Below are positions 6,973-15,936 of a DNA stretch of 60,145 bases, piece after piece. Source of the stretch: Burkholderiales bacterium (lineage in GTDB: Bacteria > Pseudomonadota > Gammaproteobacteria > Burkholderiales > Usitatibacteraceae); contig JACMOJ010000330.1 of assembly GCA_014378085.1 (NCBI GenBank), forward strand, positions 1-60,145. The letters run 5' to 3'. The notes under the pieces are model-generated. The model did not search any database, was not told the origin of the DNA, and saw only the letters and a program-made list of their open reading frames with translations. Made by a program: the position numbers and the translations under genes. The first letter of the stretch is position 1. Each line of letters begins with the position of its first letter.

Positions 6973-9093
6973 TTGGGTAAACAACTTAATGCAACAAAAA
7001 AGAGCATTGCAAAGGATGATATGGGCGAGATAAGCAATCAAGGAATACAACCAGGAGGTATGGGGATCGACCTGAGCCAGTTTTTCGAAATTTTCTTCGA
7101 AGAGGCCTACGAAAACCTCGCGTCGTACGAATCACTTCTGCTGGAGACTGACCCGGATGCGCCAGACGACGAAGCGTTAAATGCCATTTTCCGCGCGGCA
7201 CATTCCATTAAGGGAGGTGCCGCAACATTTGGTTTTGTGGATGTCGCCGAGTTAACACACGAACTTGAAACATTGCTCGACCTTGCGCGCAGACATGAGC
7301 TTCAGCTTTCCACTGAAATGATTGATTGCCTGCTCGCGTCGGGCGATGCATTGAAGGCGCAATTAAAGCGTCATCAAGACGGTGGTACCGGCGAACCTAC
7401 GCCGATCGCCCATCTTGTCTCGGACTTACGTCGGCATGCTGCCGGTCAGCGTGCCGCGCCGCCAGTTCAGACAGTGGTGGCGAGCGCCGCCGACGCACCT
7501 GCGCCGAAACCGGCCGCAAATGCACTGAACCGAACCATTACGATTCGTATTGGTCCACTAACCTCAGCATTTGATATTCAAAACCTGCTCAATTTGTTTG
7601 ATGAAATTCCTGGTATGGGCGCGGCAACGTTTGCGTCGACTGACGATGCGACATCGCTGGAATTCCGTGACTTAAGCGTCGTTACCTCCTCCACAAACGG
7701 CGATTTGATCGATCTCTTCACCTTCTACATTGATCGCGACAAAGTCACAATCATGGAGACATCGACCGGTCTAGCTTCAGCGGCGAGTGCCCCGGCCGAT
7801 CCCGGCTTTGGTTTGTTTGAAGATCTGGAGGCACCGTCCTCAGCGCATGCCGCGTTTACCGCACTGGCCCGCACAAGCGAGAGCAGTCCAGCAATAGCAC
7901 CCGCCGCAACCGCAAAGATTGAGAAGCCCGTTGCCGCTGCAGAGTCAACAACACTACGGGTTTCGGTAGAAAAAATTGACCAACTGATAAATTTAGTTGG
8001 TGAACTTGTTATAACGCAGGCGATGCTTGCGCAAAAGGCGCAGGCGCTGGATCCAAATCAGCATAACGGTGTAGTGGTTGGCTTGACAGACCTTGAGCGA
8101 AATACCCGTGATCTTCAAGATTCCGTCATGGGAATCCGCATGATTCCGATGTCGTTTGTGTTTAATCGATTCCCAAGAATGCTGCGCGACTTGACGGCCA
8201 AACTAGGGAAAAAAATTGAACTCAAGACGAGCGGTGAGGCAACTGAACTCGACAAAGGCTTGATTGAAAAAATCACTGATCCACTAACGCATTTGGTGAG
8301 AAATTCCGTCGATCATGGCATTGAGAGTCCAGCCGATCGCGCGGCCGCTGGCAAGCCTGTACAAGGCACGATAACGCTTTCGGCTCGGCACCAAGGCGGC
8401 TCCATTGTAATTGAGGTTCGAGACGATGGCAGGGGGCTTAATCGCCAACGCATTCTTGACAAAGCTGTCGAGAAAGGTATTCCAGTCTCCGACCGGATGT
8501 CGGATCAAGAGGTGTGGCAGCTGATATTTGCGCCGGGCTTTTCTACGGCTGATGTAGTCACAGACGTTTCGGGTCGTGGTGTTGGTATGGACGTCGTAAA
8601 GCGCAACATTACTGCGCTCGGCGGGACGGTGGAGCTTGATTCTGGTTTGGGACACGGAACGCGGGTATCCGTTCGCCTTCCGCTTACGCTGGCGATCATG
8701 GATGGAATGTCGGTCGGCGTCGGCGGCGAGGTCTACATTTTGCCGCTGGCCTCTGTGGTCGAGACATTTCAGGCAGACCAATCCAAGCTAAAGTCGCTTG
8801 CGGACCAAGGCAAAGTGGTGCAAGTTCGTGAAGAGTATCTTCCGGTACGTCGCCTCGCCACTGTATTTGATGTTCCAGCCGCGCAAGCTGAATCTGAGCG
8901 TGCCATCATGGTGATCGTGGAAGCTGACGGTCGTCGTTCTGCGTTGATTGTTGACGAGCTGATTGGCCAGCATCAGGTAGTTGTAAAAAACCTCGAAGCA
9001 AATTATCGTAAGGTCGACGGTATCTCGGGCGCGACAATTTTGGGTGATGGTCGGGTTGGCTTGATTCTGGACATCAGTTACCTGGTGAACTAG
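6973..9093 (+). CDS. cheA: Chemotaxis histidine kinase CheA
   Basis: The central kinase of chemotaxis. Domains in order: P1 Hpt (FRAAHSIKGGAATFGF, His77 counted from the TTG start), a short region resembling the CheY-binding domain (about 185-255), the P3 dimerisation helices (VEKIDQLINLVGELVITQAM), the P4 ATPase (NSVDHGIES, EVRDDGRGL, GRGVGMDVVKRNI) and the P5 CheW-like domain to the end. The start is uncertain: TTG at 6973 has GGAAGG nine bases ahead, ATG at 7021 has AAGGAT closer, and an ATG at 7060 is where close family similarity begins. No CheW gene is in the cluster, so coupling protein and receptors must come from elsewhere. Confidence 0.96.
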   Translation: MGKQLNATKKSIAKDDMGEISNQGIQPGGMGIDLSQFFEIFFEEAYENLASYESLLLETDPDAPDDEALNAIFRAAHSIKGGAATFGFVDVAELTHELETLLDLARRHELQLSTEMIDCLLASGDALKAQLKRHQDGGTGEPTPIAHLVSDLRRHAAGQRAAPPVQTVVASAADAPAPKPAANALNRTITIRIGPLTSAFDIQNLLNLFDEIPGMGAATFASTDDATSLEFRDLSVVTSSTNGDLIDLFTFYIDRDKVTIMETSTGLASAASAPADPGFGLFEDLEAPSSAHAAFTALARTSESSPAIAPAATAKIEKPVAAAESTTLRVSVEKIDQLINLVGELVITQAMLAQKAQALDPNQHNGVVVGLTDLERNTRDLQDSVMGIRMIPMSFVFNRFPRMLRDLTAKLGKKIELKTSGEATELDKGLIEKITDPLTHLVRNSVDHGIESPADRAAAGKPVQGTITLSARHQGGSIVIEVRDDGRGLNRQRILDKAVEKGIPVSDRMSDQEVWQLIFAPGFSTADVVTDVSGRGVGMDVVKRNITALGGTVELDSGLGHGTRVSVRLPLTLAIMDGMSVGVGGEVYILPLASVVETFQADQSKLKSLADQGKVVQVREEYLPVRRLATVFDVPAAQAESERAIMVIVEADGRRSALIVDELIGQHQVVVKNLEANYRKVDGISGATILGDGRVGLILDISYLVN

Positions 9094-9134
9094 GTCGGCG
9101 CTAAGCCGCCTTCCATCATTGCGATTGCTGGAAC

Positions 9135-9161
9135 TCAATTTTTGTCAGCGGCGGCCGATAG
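9135..9161 (+). promoter_or_regulatory. Sigma-28-like promoter before the HDOD-cheR-cheD-cheB block
   Basis: TCAATTTT, eleven bases, GCCGATAG: 6/8 and 7/8 matches to the sigma-28 consensus TAAAGTTT-N11-GCCGATAA with exact spacing, 65 bases before the HDOD gene. The -35 half is the weaker part. Confidence 0.45.
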
Positions 9162-9225
9162 CTTGTTATGCGTTCTCCGATTGCTTCCGCACCGCGGACT
9201 CGACGGATGGTAACCGTCAGTCCAA

Positions 9226-10377
9226 ATGTCAAATAGTCAAACACTCTTAACGTACTCACCGCTGGCGGACCGAAAGCAGTTCATGCTTGGTGTTCACTTG
9301 CGTGTACACGATGTAGGAAGTGACGAGACTTCGCTGGCTAACGCGTTGAATTCACTTGTGCCGTTCTGGCCGGAGCCCCCCGCGTTGGTTATGGTCGACT
9401 TCGCCGGAGCGCCGGCAGCCGGGCCATCCTTAGGTTGGCGGCCACCCGAATCCACGGTGCTGCTAAGCGAGGCGCACCTGCAATCGACTCATCCGAGCGA
9501 TTTGCCACGAGATCCTAGCGCGACACGCGGCTGCCTAGTTCTCCGCGACAGCGCGCACCTTCCAATTCAGCAGGCTGCTTACTTCGCCATACCTCATTCG
9601 CGATTGCCCGAATTGCCGCAATTGGTAGCGCGATTAGCGTCACCCGTGGTTGTGTTGGACCTAAACGAACCGATTGACTCGGCGCGCGCCGCGAACGGGG
9701 GCGCTGCGGCGGTTGGTGGCTGGTCGTGTTTGGGGTGGAAGCGCCGCCCTGCTGATCGAATAATGGGATTGCTATCAAATATTCTGAAGCTGCTACAACT
9801 GATGGATAAAGATGCAGACACCGGCGATCTTGAAGCCATCCTCAAGCGCGACGCGGTACTGTCTTATAAATTGGTTTCAATTGCAAATTCGGCTGCATTT
9901 GGGCTGGCCGTCGAAGTTTCCTCGTTGCGACATGCGCTGAGCATTTTTGGTCGACAGCGACTAAAACGCTGGCTTTCCCTGTTATTGGTGCAGGCGGGAG
10001 GAAGTGAAACGCCACAGGTATTAGTGCAAGTTGCCTTCATACGCGCGGCATTCCTCGAGCGGTTGGGTAGTGCACTTGGACTCGGTGCAGAGCAGGAAGA
10101 CTTGTTCTTGTGCGGGGCATTTTCATTACTCGACAAAATTCTTGGCATCCCGTTGGCCGAGTTGCTAGGACGAGTCTCCATTTCGGAAGCCGTCACCGAT
10201 GCCTTAGTCGGTGAGGAGGGACCGTTGGCCCCGCTGTTAGGTCTGTTGAAGGGCGTGGAAGCCAGCGATGCGGATTTTCTTAGTGCGCAATGTGAATTGC
10301 TGTCGATTCGTCCGCGTGAAGTGAATCTGGCATTGATTTCGGCAATATCAGGCACCAAGGAAGTTGCCAGCCTGTAA
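9226..10377 (+). CDS. HDOD-domain protein with degenerate EAL-like N-terminus
   Basis: A 383-residue protein inserted between cheA and cheR. The C-terminal half (about residues 180-370) is an HDOD domain, with ILKLLQLMDKDADTGDLEAI followed by DAVLSYKLVSIANSAAFGL. The N-terminal half resembles the EAL-like region of YuxH-type proteins but shows no EAL signature, so it is unlikely to cleave c-di-GMP. HDOD proteins act as regulators through protein contacts; many sit in motility or c-di-GMP loci. Its place inside the che cluster suggests a role in chemosensory signalling, which is inference. A sigma-28-like promoter lies upstream. Confidence 0.8.
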   Translation: MSNSQTLLTYSPLADRKQFMLGVHLRVHDVGSDETSLANALNSLVPFWPEPPALVMVDFAGAPAAGPSLGWRPPESTVLLSEAHLQSTHPSDLPRDPSATRGCLVLRDSAHLPIQQAAYFAIPHSRLPELPQLVARLASPVVVLDLNEPIDSARAANGGAAAVGGWSCLGWKRRPADRIMGLLSNILKLLQLMDKDADTGDLEAILKRDAVLSYKLVSIANSAAFGLAVEVSSLRHALSIFGRQRLKRWLSLLLVQAGGSETPQVLVQVAFIRAAFLERLGSALGLGAEQEDLFLCGAFSLLDKILGIPLAELLGRVSISEAVTDALVGEEGPLAPLLGLLKGVEASDADFLSAQCELLSIRPREVNLALISAISGTKEVASL

Positions 10378-10494
10378 CGAATTTCGCATAAATACGCCGA
10401 AATACTCAATACAAATTGCTCAAGATTGCTGTGTTTTGGTCGTTATTGTTATGTAGGCAGTACGGAACCACCGATCTTCTGCGAGGAAAAAGAA

Positions 10495-11358
10495 ATGATT
10501 AGCTCACCGACTGAAGTGTCGCCGACAGAAGGTAAAGAGTACACCTTCTCAAATGCGGACTTTGACCGCGTTCGTGCACTTATCCGTAAGATCGCTGGCA
10601 TCAGCCTTAACTCGACCAAGCAAAATATGGTCTACAGTCGGTTATCACGGAGGCTAAGGACGACCGGGCACGTCAGCTTCAAGAATTATCTTGACGAGTT
10701 AGAGGCTCGTCAGTCCGATGAGTGGCAGGAATTTACCAATGCGCTCACGACAAATCTGACATCTTTTTTCCGCGAGGAGCATCATTTTCCGATACTTGCT
10801 GAATTCATTCGTGCGCGAGCGCAGCCCGTAAAAATCTGGTGCGCGGCGGCTTCGACTGGAGAAGAGCCCTATTCGCTCGCAATGGTAATGTCTGAGTGTG
10901 CAACAGGCGGCGCCACTAATTCAAAACTCTTGGCGACTGACATTGATACAAATGTGCTTGAGACCGCGTCGAACGGCGTTTACGCCGCAGACGGCCATAA
11001 GGGTCTTAGTGAGTCGCGTCGCAATCGATTTTTTTTGAAGGGCACCGGCGCAAACGCTGGCAAGATAAGAGTCCGACCAGAGTTACGAAAGTTGGTGGAA
11101 TTTGCGCCGCTAAATTTGCTCGCAAATGAGTACGCGGTGCCGCTGGGTCTCGATGCTGTCTTCTGTCGCAATGTCCTCATTTATTTTGACAAACCGACGC
11201 AGCATCTTGTCCTGGCGCGGCTCGCAAGGCACTTAAAAGTCGGCGGTTTGTTGTTTGCCGGACATTCAGAAAATTTCTCGGATTGCCGCGATATCTTCAA
11301 ATTGCGCGGCAAGACCGTCTATGAGCGAGTCGATCAACGCAGTGTTGCGGGCGCATAA
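10495..11358 (+). CDS. cheR: Chemoreceptor methyltransferase CheR
   Basis: Transfers methyl groups from S-adenosylmethionine to receptor glutamates. The N-terminal helical domain (FDRVRALIRKIAGISL, about 22-37 of the 287-residue form) is followed by the SAM-binding fold: IWCAAASTGEEPYSLAM, LLATDIDTNVLE and AVFCRNVLIYFD. I chose the ATG at 10495 because AGGAAAAAG precedes it at the right distance; the frame is open to 10426 but that part is not conserved. The stop is three bases from cheD. CheR, CheD and CheB are in one run and set receptor adaptation together. Confidence 0.96.
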   Translation: MISSPTEVSPTEGKEYTFSNADFDRVRALIRKIAGISLNSTKQNMVYSRLSRRLRTTGHVSFKNYLDELEARQSDEWQEFTNALTTNLTSFFREEHHFPILAEFIRARAQPVKIWCAAASTGEEPYSLAMVMSECATGGATNSKLLATDIDTNVLETASNGVYAADGHKGLSESRRNRFFLKGTGANAGKIRVRPELRKLVEFAPLNLLANEYAVPLGLDAVFCRNVLIYFDKPTQHLVLARLARHLKVGGLLFAGHSENFSDCRDIFKLRGKTVYERVDQRSVAGA

Positions 11359-11361
11359 GTC

Positions 11362-11997
11362 ATGGCCATTAAGCAACTTGGAGATCCTCTTTTCGCAAGA
11401 GACCCCTCGGCACCAATCGGTTTTGCCACATTTCGCTACACGGAGAGAGGCTTCACAGCGCAGGCGGTAAAAGTTCTGCCTGGAGAGTTCTATGTTGATA
11501 GTGACGAAATACCAATTGTGACTGTACTTGGTTCGTGTGTCGCGGTTTGCCTGCGCGACCCCACCGCGCAAGTTGGGGGCATGAACCATTTTCTGCTGCC
11601 CGACGGAGGCGATAGCGGCGTTGCTGGTACTGCTGGACGCTACGGCGTAAATGCAATGGAAATGTTGATTAACGAACTGGTAAAGCGCGGCGCACAGCGT
11701 CGCAGGTTGGAAGCCAAAGTGTTCGGCGGCGGCCGTGTGATGAAAAACTTCACCAGCCTTAATGTGGGTCAACGTAATGCTGATTTCACTCGGGAATTCC
11801 TCAAGACAGAAGAGATCAGGGTGCTATCAGAAGATCTACTCGACATCTTCCCTCGAAAAGTGTGTTTTCTGCCCAAGTCCGGCAGGGCGTTGGTTAAGAA
11901 ACTTGCCGCCGCAGACGACACCTTAGTGTTGCAAGAAAAGCAGTACCAGAGCCGTCTCGTTGAAAGCCCGGTCGCTGGTGACATAGAGTTGTTTTGA
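11362..11997 (+). CDS. cheD: Chemoreceptor glutamine deamidase CheD
   Basis: Deamidates receptor glutamines to glutamates. The catalytic Cys59 is in TVLGSCVAVCL and His76 in GGMNHFLLP, with the 17-residue spacing seen in characterised CheD. YGVNAMEMLINELVKRGA and KVFGGGRVM are also typical. At 211 residues it is longer than Thermotoga CheD because of N- and C-terminal extensions. Its last six residues, GDIELF, match exactly the end of the small CheZ-like protein at 6135. It starts three bases after cheR. No CheC gene is present, the usual CheD partner in Gram-positive bacteria. Confidence 0.95.
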   Translation: MAIKQLGDPLFARDPSAPIGFATFRYTERGFTAQAVKVLPGEFYVDSDEIPIVTVLGSCVAVCLRDPTAQVGGMNHFLLPDGGDSGVAGTAGRYGVNAMEMLINELVKRGAQRRRLEAKVFGGGRVMKNFTSLNVGQRNADFTREFLKTEEIRVLSEDLLDIFPRKVCFLPKSGRALVKKLAAADDTLVLQEKQYQSRLVESPVAGDIELF

Positions 11998-12015
11998 TGA
12001 CCGTGGAGTAGTGTG

Positions 12016-13134
12016 ATGTCAAAAATACGTGTTCTTGTAGTGGATGATTCAGCGCTGATTCGAAATCTTATGAAAGAGATTATCGATAGGACAGACGACA
12101 TGGAAACGGTCGGCGTTGCATCCGACCCCCTAGTTGCTCGGGAGCTCATCCGCAGCTTAGATCCGGATGTCATCACACTCGATATTGAGATGCCGAAAAT
12201 GGATGGTCTGGACTTCCTCGAGCGCCTCATGCGGTTACGCCCGATGCCTGTTGTGATGGTCTCGACATTGACTGAGCGCGGAGCCGACACCACCTTCCGC
12301 GCGCTGGAACTCGGCGCGGTAGATTTTGTCGCGAAGCCAAAGTTAGGAATTACCCAAGGCATGAGTGATTGTGCGAATGAGATTCGGGAGAAAATTCGAG
12401 CAGCAGCAACATCCAAACAAGTTCGACGCCGGGATCCGCACGCAGAAGCGGCATCAGTTGCAGCGACTGCGCCGGCAAAGATGCTAAATACGGTGCGGGC
12501 GGATGCTCACGTTCCGTTCGTACGGGGGTCACCTTCAGCGGGCACTGAGAAAATTATTGCAATCGGCGCATCCACGGGTGGCACTGAAGCCATTAAGGAA
12601 GTGCTATGTCGGTTGCCCGCCCATTCCCCCGCGGTCGTAATCACACAGCATATGCCGCCCGGCTTCACCAAAAGTTTCGCGGTGCGGCTCAATTCACTTT
12701 GCAAGATTATTGTGAAGGAAGCTGAACACGGTGAGAGGGTGTTGCCCGGTCACGCCTATATTGCACCAGGTGGTCGCCACCTTGCGCTTGGGCGATCTGG
12801 GGCAAATTATGTCGTCGAAATTTCTGACGATGCACCGGTAAATCGCCATCGCCCGTCGGTCGATGTGCTGTTTTCGTCCGTCGCGTTGAATGCGGGCGCC
12901 AACGCAATTGGCGTCATGCTGACGGGCATGGGTAAGGATGGCGCGGCCGCAATGTTGGAACTTAAGCAAAAAGGCGCATTCACGATTGCGCAAGACGAGT
13001 CAAGTTGTGTGGTGTTTGGCATGCCACGAGAGGCAATCGCGATCGGGGCAGTCGAAGAGATCATTGGCTTGAGTCATATTGCCGATCGTTTAATATCAAA
13101 GTTTGCAGAGGCGGGCGGACACGTCCGCGTCTAG
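12016..13134 (+). CDS. cheB: Chemotaxis response regulator/methylesterase CheB
   Basis: Removes receptor methyl groups when phosphorylated by CheA. The receiver domain has the DD pair at 10-11, Asp56 in [12 protein letters not shown] and Lys in FVAKPK. The methylesterase domain carries the catalytic triad Ser186 ([10 protein letters not shown]), His212 (ITQHMPPGF) and Asp308 (TGMGKDGA). ATG at 12016 has GGAG seven bases ahead; a GTG three bases earlier is possible. It ends the plus-strand chemotaxis run and faces fliR convergently across 28 bases. Confidence 0.96.
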   Translation: MSKIRVLVVDDSALIRNLMKEIIDRTDDMETVGVASDPLVARELIRSLDPDVITLDIEMPKMDGLDFLERLMRLRPMPVVMVSTLTERGADTTFRALELGAVDFVAKPKLGITQGMSDCANEIREKIRAAATSKQVRRRDPHAEAASVAATAPAKMLNTVRADAHVPFVRGSPSAGTEKIIAIGASTGGTEAIKEVLCRLPAHSPAVVITQHMPPGFTKSFAVRLNSLCKIIVKEAEHGERVLPGHAYIAPGGRHLALGRSGANYVVEISDDAPVNRHRPSVDVLFSSVALNAGANAIGVMLTGMGKDGAAAMLELKQKGAFTIAQDESSCVVFGMPREAIAIGAVEEIIGLSHIADRLISKFAEAGGHVRV

Positions 13135-13162
13135 TCGTAACGCCACACCGTGGAAATTTTCC

Positions 13163-13930
13163 CTAAAACCGGCCGAGCATACTGGTACTTTGCTCCAGCA
13201 AAATACGAAGCGGACGTTCCAAATACGGCAGCAAGAACAGTACCGCGCAAAGGCCTGCCGTTAATGAAATCGGAAACCCAACTGCGAATACGTTGAGTTG
13301 GGGTGCAATTCTGGACATGATGCCGAGACCGAGGTTTACGACGAGCAGTGTCACGATAATGGGGAGTGAAATCGACAAAGCGACGGAGAAAATCTTGGCG
13401 CCCATTTGTGCGATTGTCTTGGAGATGCCCGCCATGTCGCCGCCGAAGCCGATTGGTATGTGCTGAAAGCTGTTGACGACGCCGGAGATGAGGAGCAGAT
13501 GGCCATTGATCGATAAAAACAGTAATACCGCCATGATGCCAAAGTAGCTGCTGACGGCGGTATTGTTGCTGCCGCTGCTCGGGTCGATGTAGCCCGCAAA
13601 CGAGAGACCCATTTGTAGGCCAGCGATTTCGCCGCCCATTTCAATGGCTGCAAATATTAGCCGTACCGTCATTCCCATTGCGACGCCGATAAGGATCTCG
13701 CGCCCAATGGTTATGTACCCCTGGTACGAGTCGACCAGGGTTGAATAACTTTCTGGCAGCATCGGCGCGGCTGCGACGGTGATTAATACTGCCAGCGCAA
13801 CTTTCACCCTTGCTGGAATGGCGCGGTTGCCCAATACCGGGACGACCGCCATCAACGCCATAATTCTGACAAATGGGAAAAAGAACTGCGAGATGTAGGC
13901 GTCAAGAGCCGCCTGCGTAAACGAAAACAC
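13163..13930 (-). CDS. fliR: Flagellar export gate protein FliR
   Basis: An integral membrane subunit of the FliP5Q4R1 export gate inside the MS ring. The 255 residues are strongly hydrophobic with about six membrane segments. Family motifs are present: FVRIMALMAVVPVLG near 20-34, VKVALAVLIT, EILIGVAMGM, GLQMGLSF and the conserved C-terminal run LNVFAVGFPISLTAGL. It starts with GTG, 12 bases after fliQ. It is the last gene of the fliF-to-fliR minus-strand series. Confidence 0.95.
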   Translation of the reverse strand: MFSFTQAALDAYISQFFFPFVRIMALMAVVPVLGNRAIPARVKVALAVLITVAAAPMLPESYSTLVDSYQGYITIGREILIGVAMGMTVRLIFAAIEMGGEIAGLQMGLSFAGYIDPSSGSNNTAVSSYFGIMAVLLFLSINGHLLLISGVVNSFQHIPIGFGGDMAGISKTIAQMGAKIFSVALSISLPIIVTLLVVNLGLGIMSRIAPQLNVFAVGFPISLTAGLCAVLFLLPYLERPLRILLEQSTSMLGRF

Positions 13931-13942
13931 GCGGTACCCGTG

Positions 13943-14212
13943 CTAGCCGATCACGAATGGAATCTGCGCGAACAGTTGCTGCATATACGCAACCATTCGA
14001 GCAATCATCCAAGGACCGGCAAGAACAATCGTGACTGCTACCGCGATCAGCTTGGGCACAAATGAAAGCGTCTGCTCATTGATTTGGGTTGCCGCTTGTA
14101 GAACGCTAATCACGAAACCGACGACGAGCACGACGAGCAACAACGGCGCGGCGAGAATTAGCATTGTCTCAAGGCCGTTAGTACCGATTCCGATAACTTG
14201 TTGTGGGGTCAC
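13943..14212 (-). CDS. fliQ: Flagellar export gate protein FliQ
   Basis: An 89-residue membrane hairpin subunit of the export gate. It has two hydrophobic segments around residues 15-38 and 55-75 joined by the conserved ATQINEQTLSFVPKL loop. Length, GTG start and position between fliP and fliR are all standard. Confidence 0.95.
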   Translation of the reverse strand: MTPQQVIGIGTNGLETMLILAAPLLLVVLVVGFVISVLQAATQINEQTLSFVPKLIAVAVTIVLAGPWMIARMVAYMQQLFAQIPFVIG

Positions 14213-14222
14213 CGCATTTCCT

Positions 14223-14996
14223 TTAGGTTACAAAACTCGCCGCGAGAGAGCCGATCAATAGGTTCCACCCATCGGCAAGTACAAAAAGCATTAGTTTGAA
14301 AGGCAGTGCGATAAGCATAGGTGAAAGCATCATCATTCCCATCGAGGTCAGTACACTTGCCACCACCATGTCGATAATCAGGAACGGGATAAAAATCAAG
14401 AAGCCGATCTGAAACGCCGTTTTCAGCTCGGAGGTCACAAAAGCCGGCACCAGCACCCGTAGCGGAATTGCCTCGGGTGTAGTCACCGCATCGGCCTTCG
14501 CAAGCTTAAGAAACAAGGCAAGATCTGATTCGCGCGTTTGTTTTAGCATAAAGCCCTTTAGTGGCTGCTGTGCCATGTCGAGTGCCTTTTCCATGGGGAG
14601 CTTACCTTCTGAATATGGCAGGTACGCGTCGTTGTAAATCTTGTCGAATACGGGTGACATTACGAAGAATGTGAGAAATAAAGCGAGCCCGACTAGAACC
14701 TGGTTTGGCGGCGTCGATTGTGTTCCAAGCGCTTGGCGAAGCAGTGAAAGCACAATAATGATGCGGGTGAAGCCAGTCATCATCAGCAAAATCGCGGGCA
14801 AAAATCCAAGGGCGGTAAAGAACAGCAACGTTTGGATGGGGACTGACCAAGTTTGCCGTCCGCCTGCACCAGGCTGGCTGGTAAGTGACAGCATTGCGCC
14901 ATCGGCAGCAACGGCAGATTGCGAAAGAAGCAATATTGCCACCACGACAAATGCGCTTACCGACAGGACGGTCGTTCTAATGGAATGACGCGTCAC
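14223..14996 (-). CDS. fliP: Flagellar export gate protein FliP
   Basis: A 257-residue core subunit of the export gate. A cleavable signal peptide (about 1-30, ending SAVAADG) is followed by membrane segments and the family motifs [22 protein letters not shown], shown here in part as [14 protein letters not shown], then [20 protein letters not shown] and the C-terminal [20 protein letters not shown]. Its start codon overlaps the fliO stop by four bases, so it is translationally coupled to fliO. Confidence 0.96.
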   Translation of the reverse strand: MTRHSIRTTVLSVSAFVVVAILLLSQSAVAADGAMLSLTSQPGAGGRQTWSVPIQTLLFFTALGFLPAILLMMTGFTRIIIVLSLLRQALGTQSTPPNQVLVGLALFLTFFVMSPVFDKIYNDAYLPYSEGKLPMEKALDMAQQPLKGFMLKQTRESDLALFLKLAKADAVTTPEAIPLRVLVPAFVTSELKTAFQIGFLIFIPFLIIDMVVASVLTSMGMMMLSPMLIALPFKLMLFVLADGWNLLIGSLAASFVT

Positions 14997-15466
14997 GTTT
15001 TGACCGCCGATTGCGGGTTCGCCGAATTGGTAGGCTTTAAGCGGCTTAGCCAGCGATTGACCAGTGCCTGCTCGGTTGTGCCAGATAAATCAACCTGCGT
15101 TGCGACTTCCGGCACCCCTTTGGTAAGCAGTGTCACCTGATGCGCCGTGATGCCAATCACCAACAGCTCGCCTTGAAACTGGATGACGGCAACCTTTTCT
15201 TTGGGACCAACCGCGATTTGCGCAACTGGTTTGAGCAGCGTGCCCGCTTGCCTAAGACTTGGGCTTAGGCGACGCAACACAAATCCGGTGATTAAGATCG
15301 CGGCGATGACCAACACCAAAGAAACGATGGTGGGCAGTACGGTCGTGCTGTAGCTTGGAACCTCAATTGCGGTTCCGCCGGTCTTTACGACGCCTATTTC
15401 GGCAGCAAAGACATTCCATGTCGAAACACAGCAAAGTGAAAGTATGAAGCGCATTATCGATGGCAT
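14993..15466 (-). CDS. fliO: Flagellar assembly protein FliO
   Basis: A 157-residue membrane protein that helps FliP assemble. It has an N-terminal hydrophobic stretch (about 4-21), a second clear membrane segment near residues 45-66 and a cytoplasmic domain with [22 protein letters not shown] and HQVTLLTKG, typical of FliO. The first segment may be a cleaved signal. Lengths vary in this family. Gene order fliN-fliO-fliP fixes the call. Confidence 0.9.
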   Translation of the reverse strand: MPSIMRFILSLCCVSTWNVFAAEIGVVKTGGTAIEVPSYSTTVLPTIVSLVLVIAAILITGFVLRRLSPSLRQAGTLLKPVAQIAVGPKEKVAVIQFQGELLVIGITAHQVTLLTKGVPEVATQVDLSGTTEQALVNRWLSRLKPTNSANPQSAVKT

Positions 15467-15488
15467 TAAATGAAGTGAGCGAAATTGG

Positions 15489-15923
15489 TTAGCGATTCAG
15501 TCGGCGAACCCGCTCGGATGGCGTGACAATGTCGGTCAATCGGATCCCAAACTTTTCGTTTACGACGACAACCTCGCCCTGCGCGATTAGACAGCCGTTG
15601 ACCAAAACATCCATCGGCTCGCCTGCTAATGCGTCCAGCTCGATTACGGAGCCTTGGGCGAGCTGAAGAATGTGCTTGATGGGTATGCGGGTGCGCCCCA
15701 GTTCAACAGTGAGGCTGACAGGTATATCTAGAATGAGGTCGATATCACCAGTCTGCTCGCTAGCGGAAATCCCGGTCTTTGCAAGACGCTGGAATACGTG
15801 TGGCTCCCCGGACGCAGCCTCAACAGCGCTAGCGGTAACTTCGCCTTCTGCGGGCTTGGTTTCCGCGAGAGCGGCAGCCCAGTCATCTTCTGTCACGTTG
15901 GGATTGTTAATTTCATTTGACAT
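15489..15923 (-). CDS. fliN: Flagellar motor switch protein FliN
   Basis: A C-ring subunit that, with FliM and FliG, sets rotor direction and docks the export ATPase complex. The 144 residues end in a SpoA (FliMN_C) domain: ILDIPVSLTVELGRTRIPIK, VIELDALAGEPMDVLVNG and GEVVVVNEKFGIRLTDIV. The N-terminal 60 residues are acidic, Ala-rich and probably flexible. It follows fliM by 13 bases. Confidence 0.96.
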   Translation of the reverse strand: MSNEINNPNVTEDDWAAALAETKPAEGEVTASAVEAASGEPHVFQRLAKTGISASEQTGDIDLILDIPVSLTVELGRTRIPIKHILQLAQGSVIELDALAGEPMDVLVNGCLIAQGEVVVVNEKFGIRLTDIVTPSERVRRLNR

Positions 15924-15936
15924 GTTTGCTCCAGTG

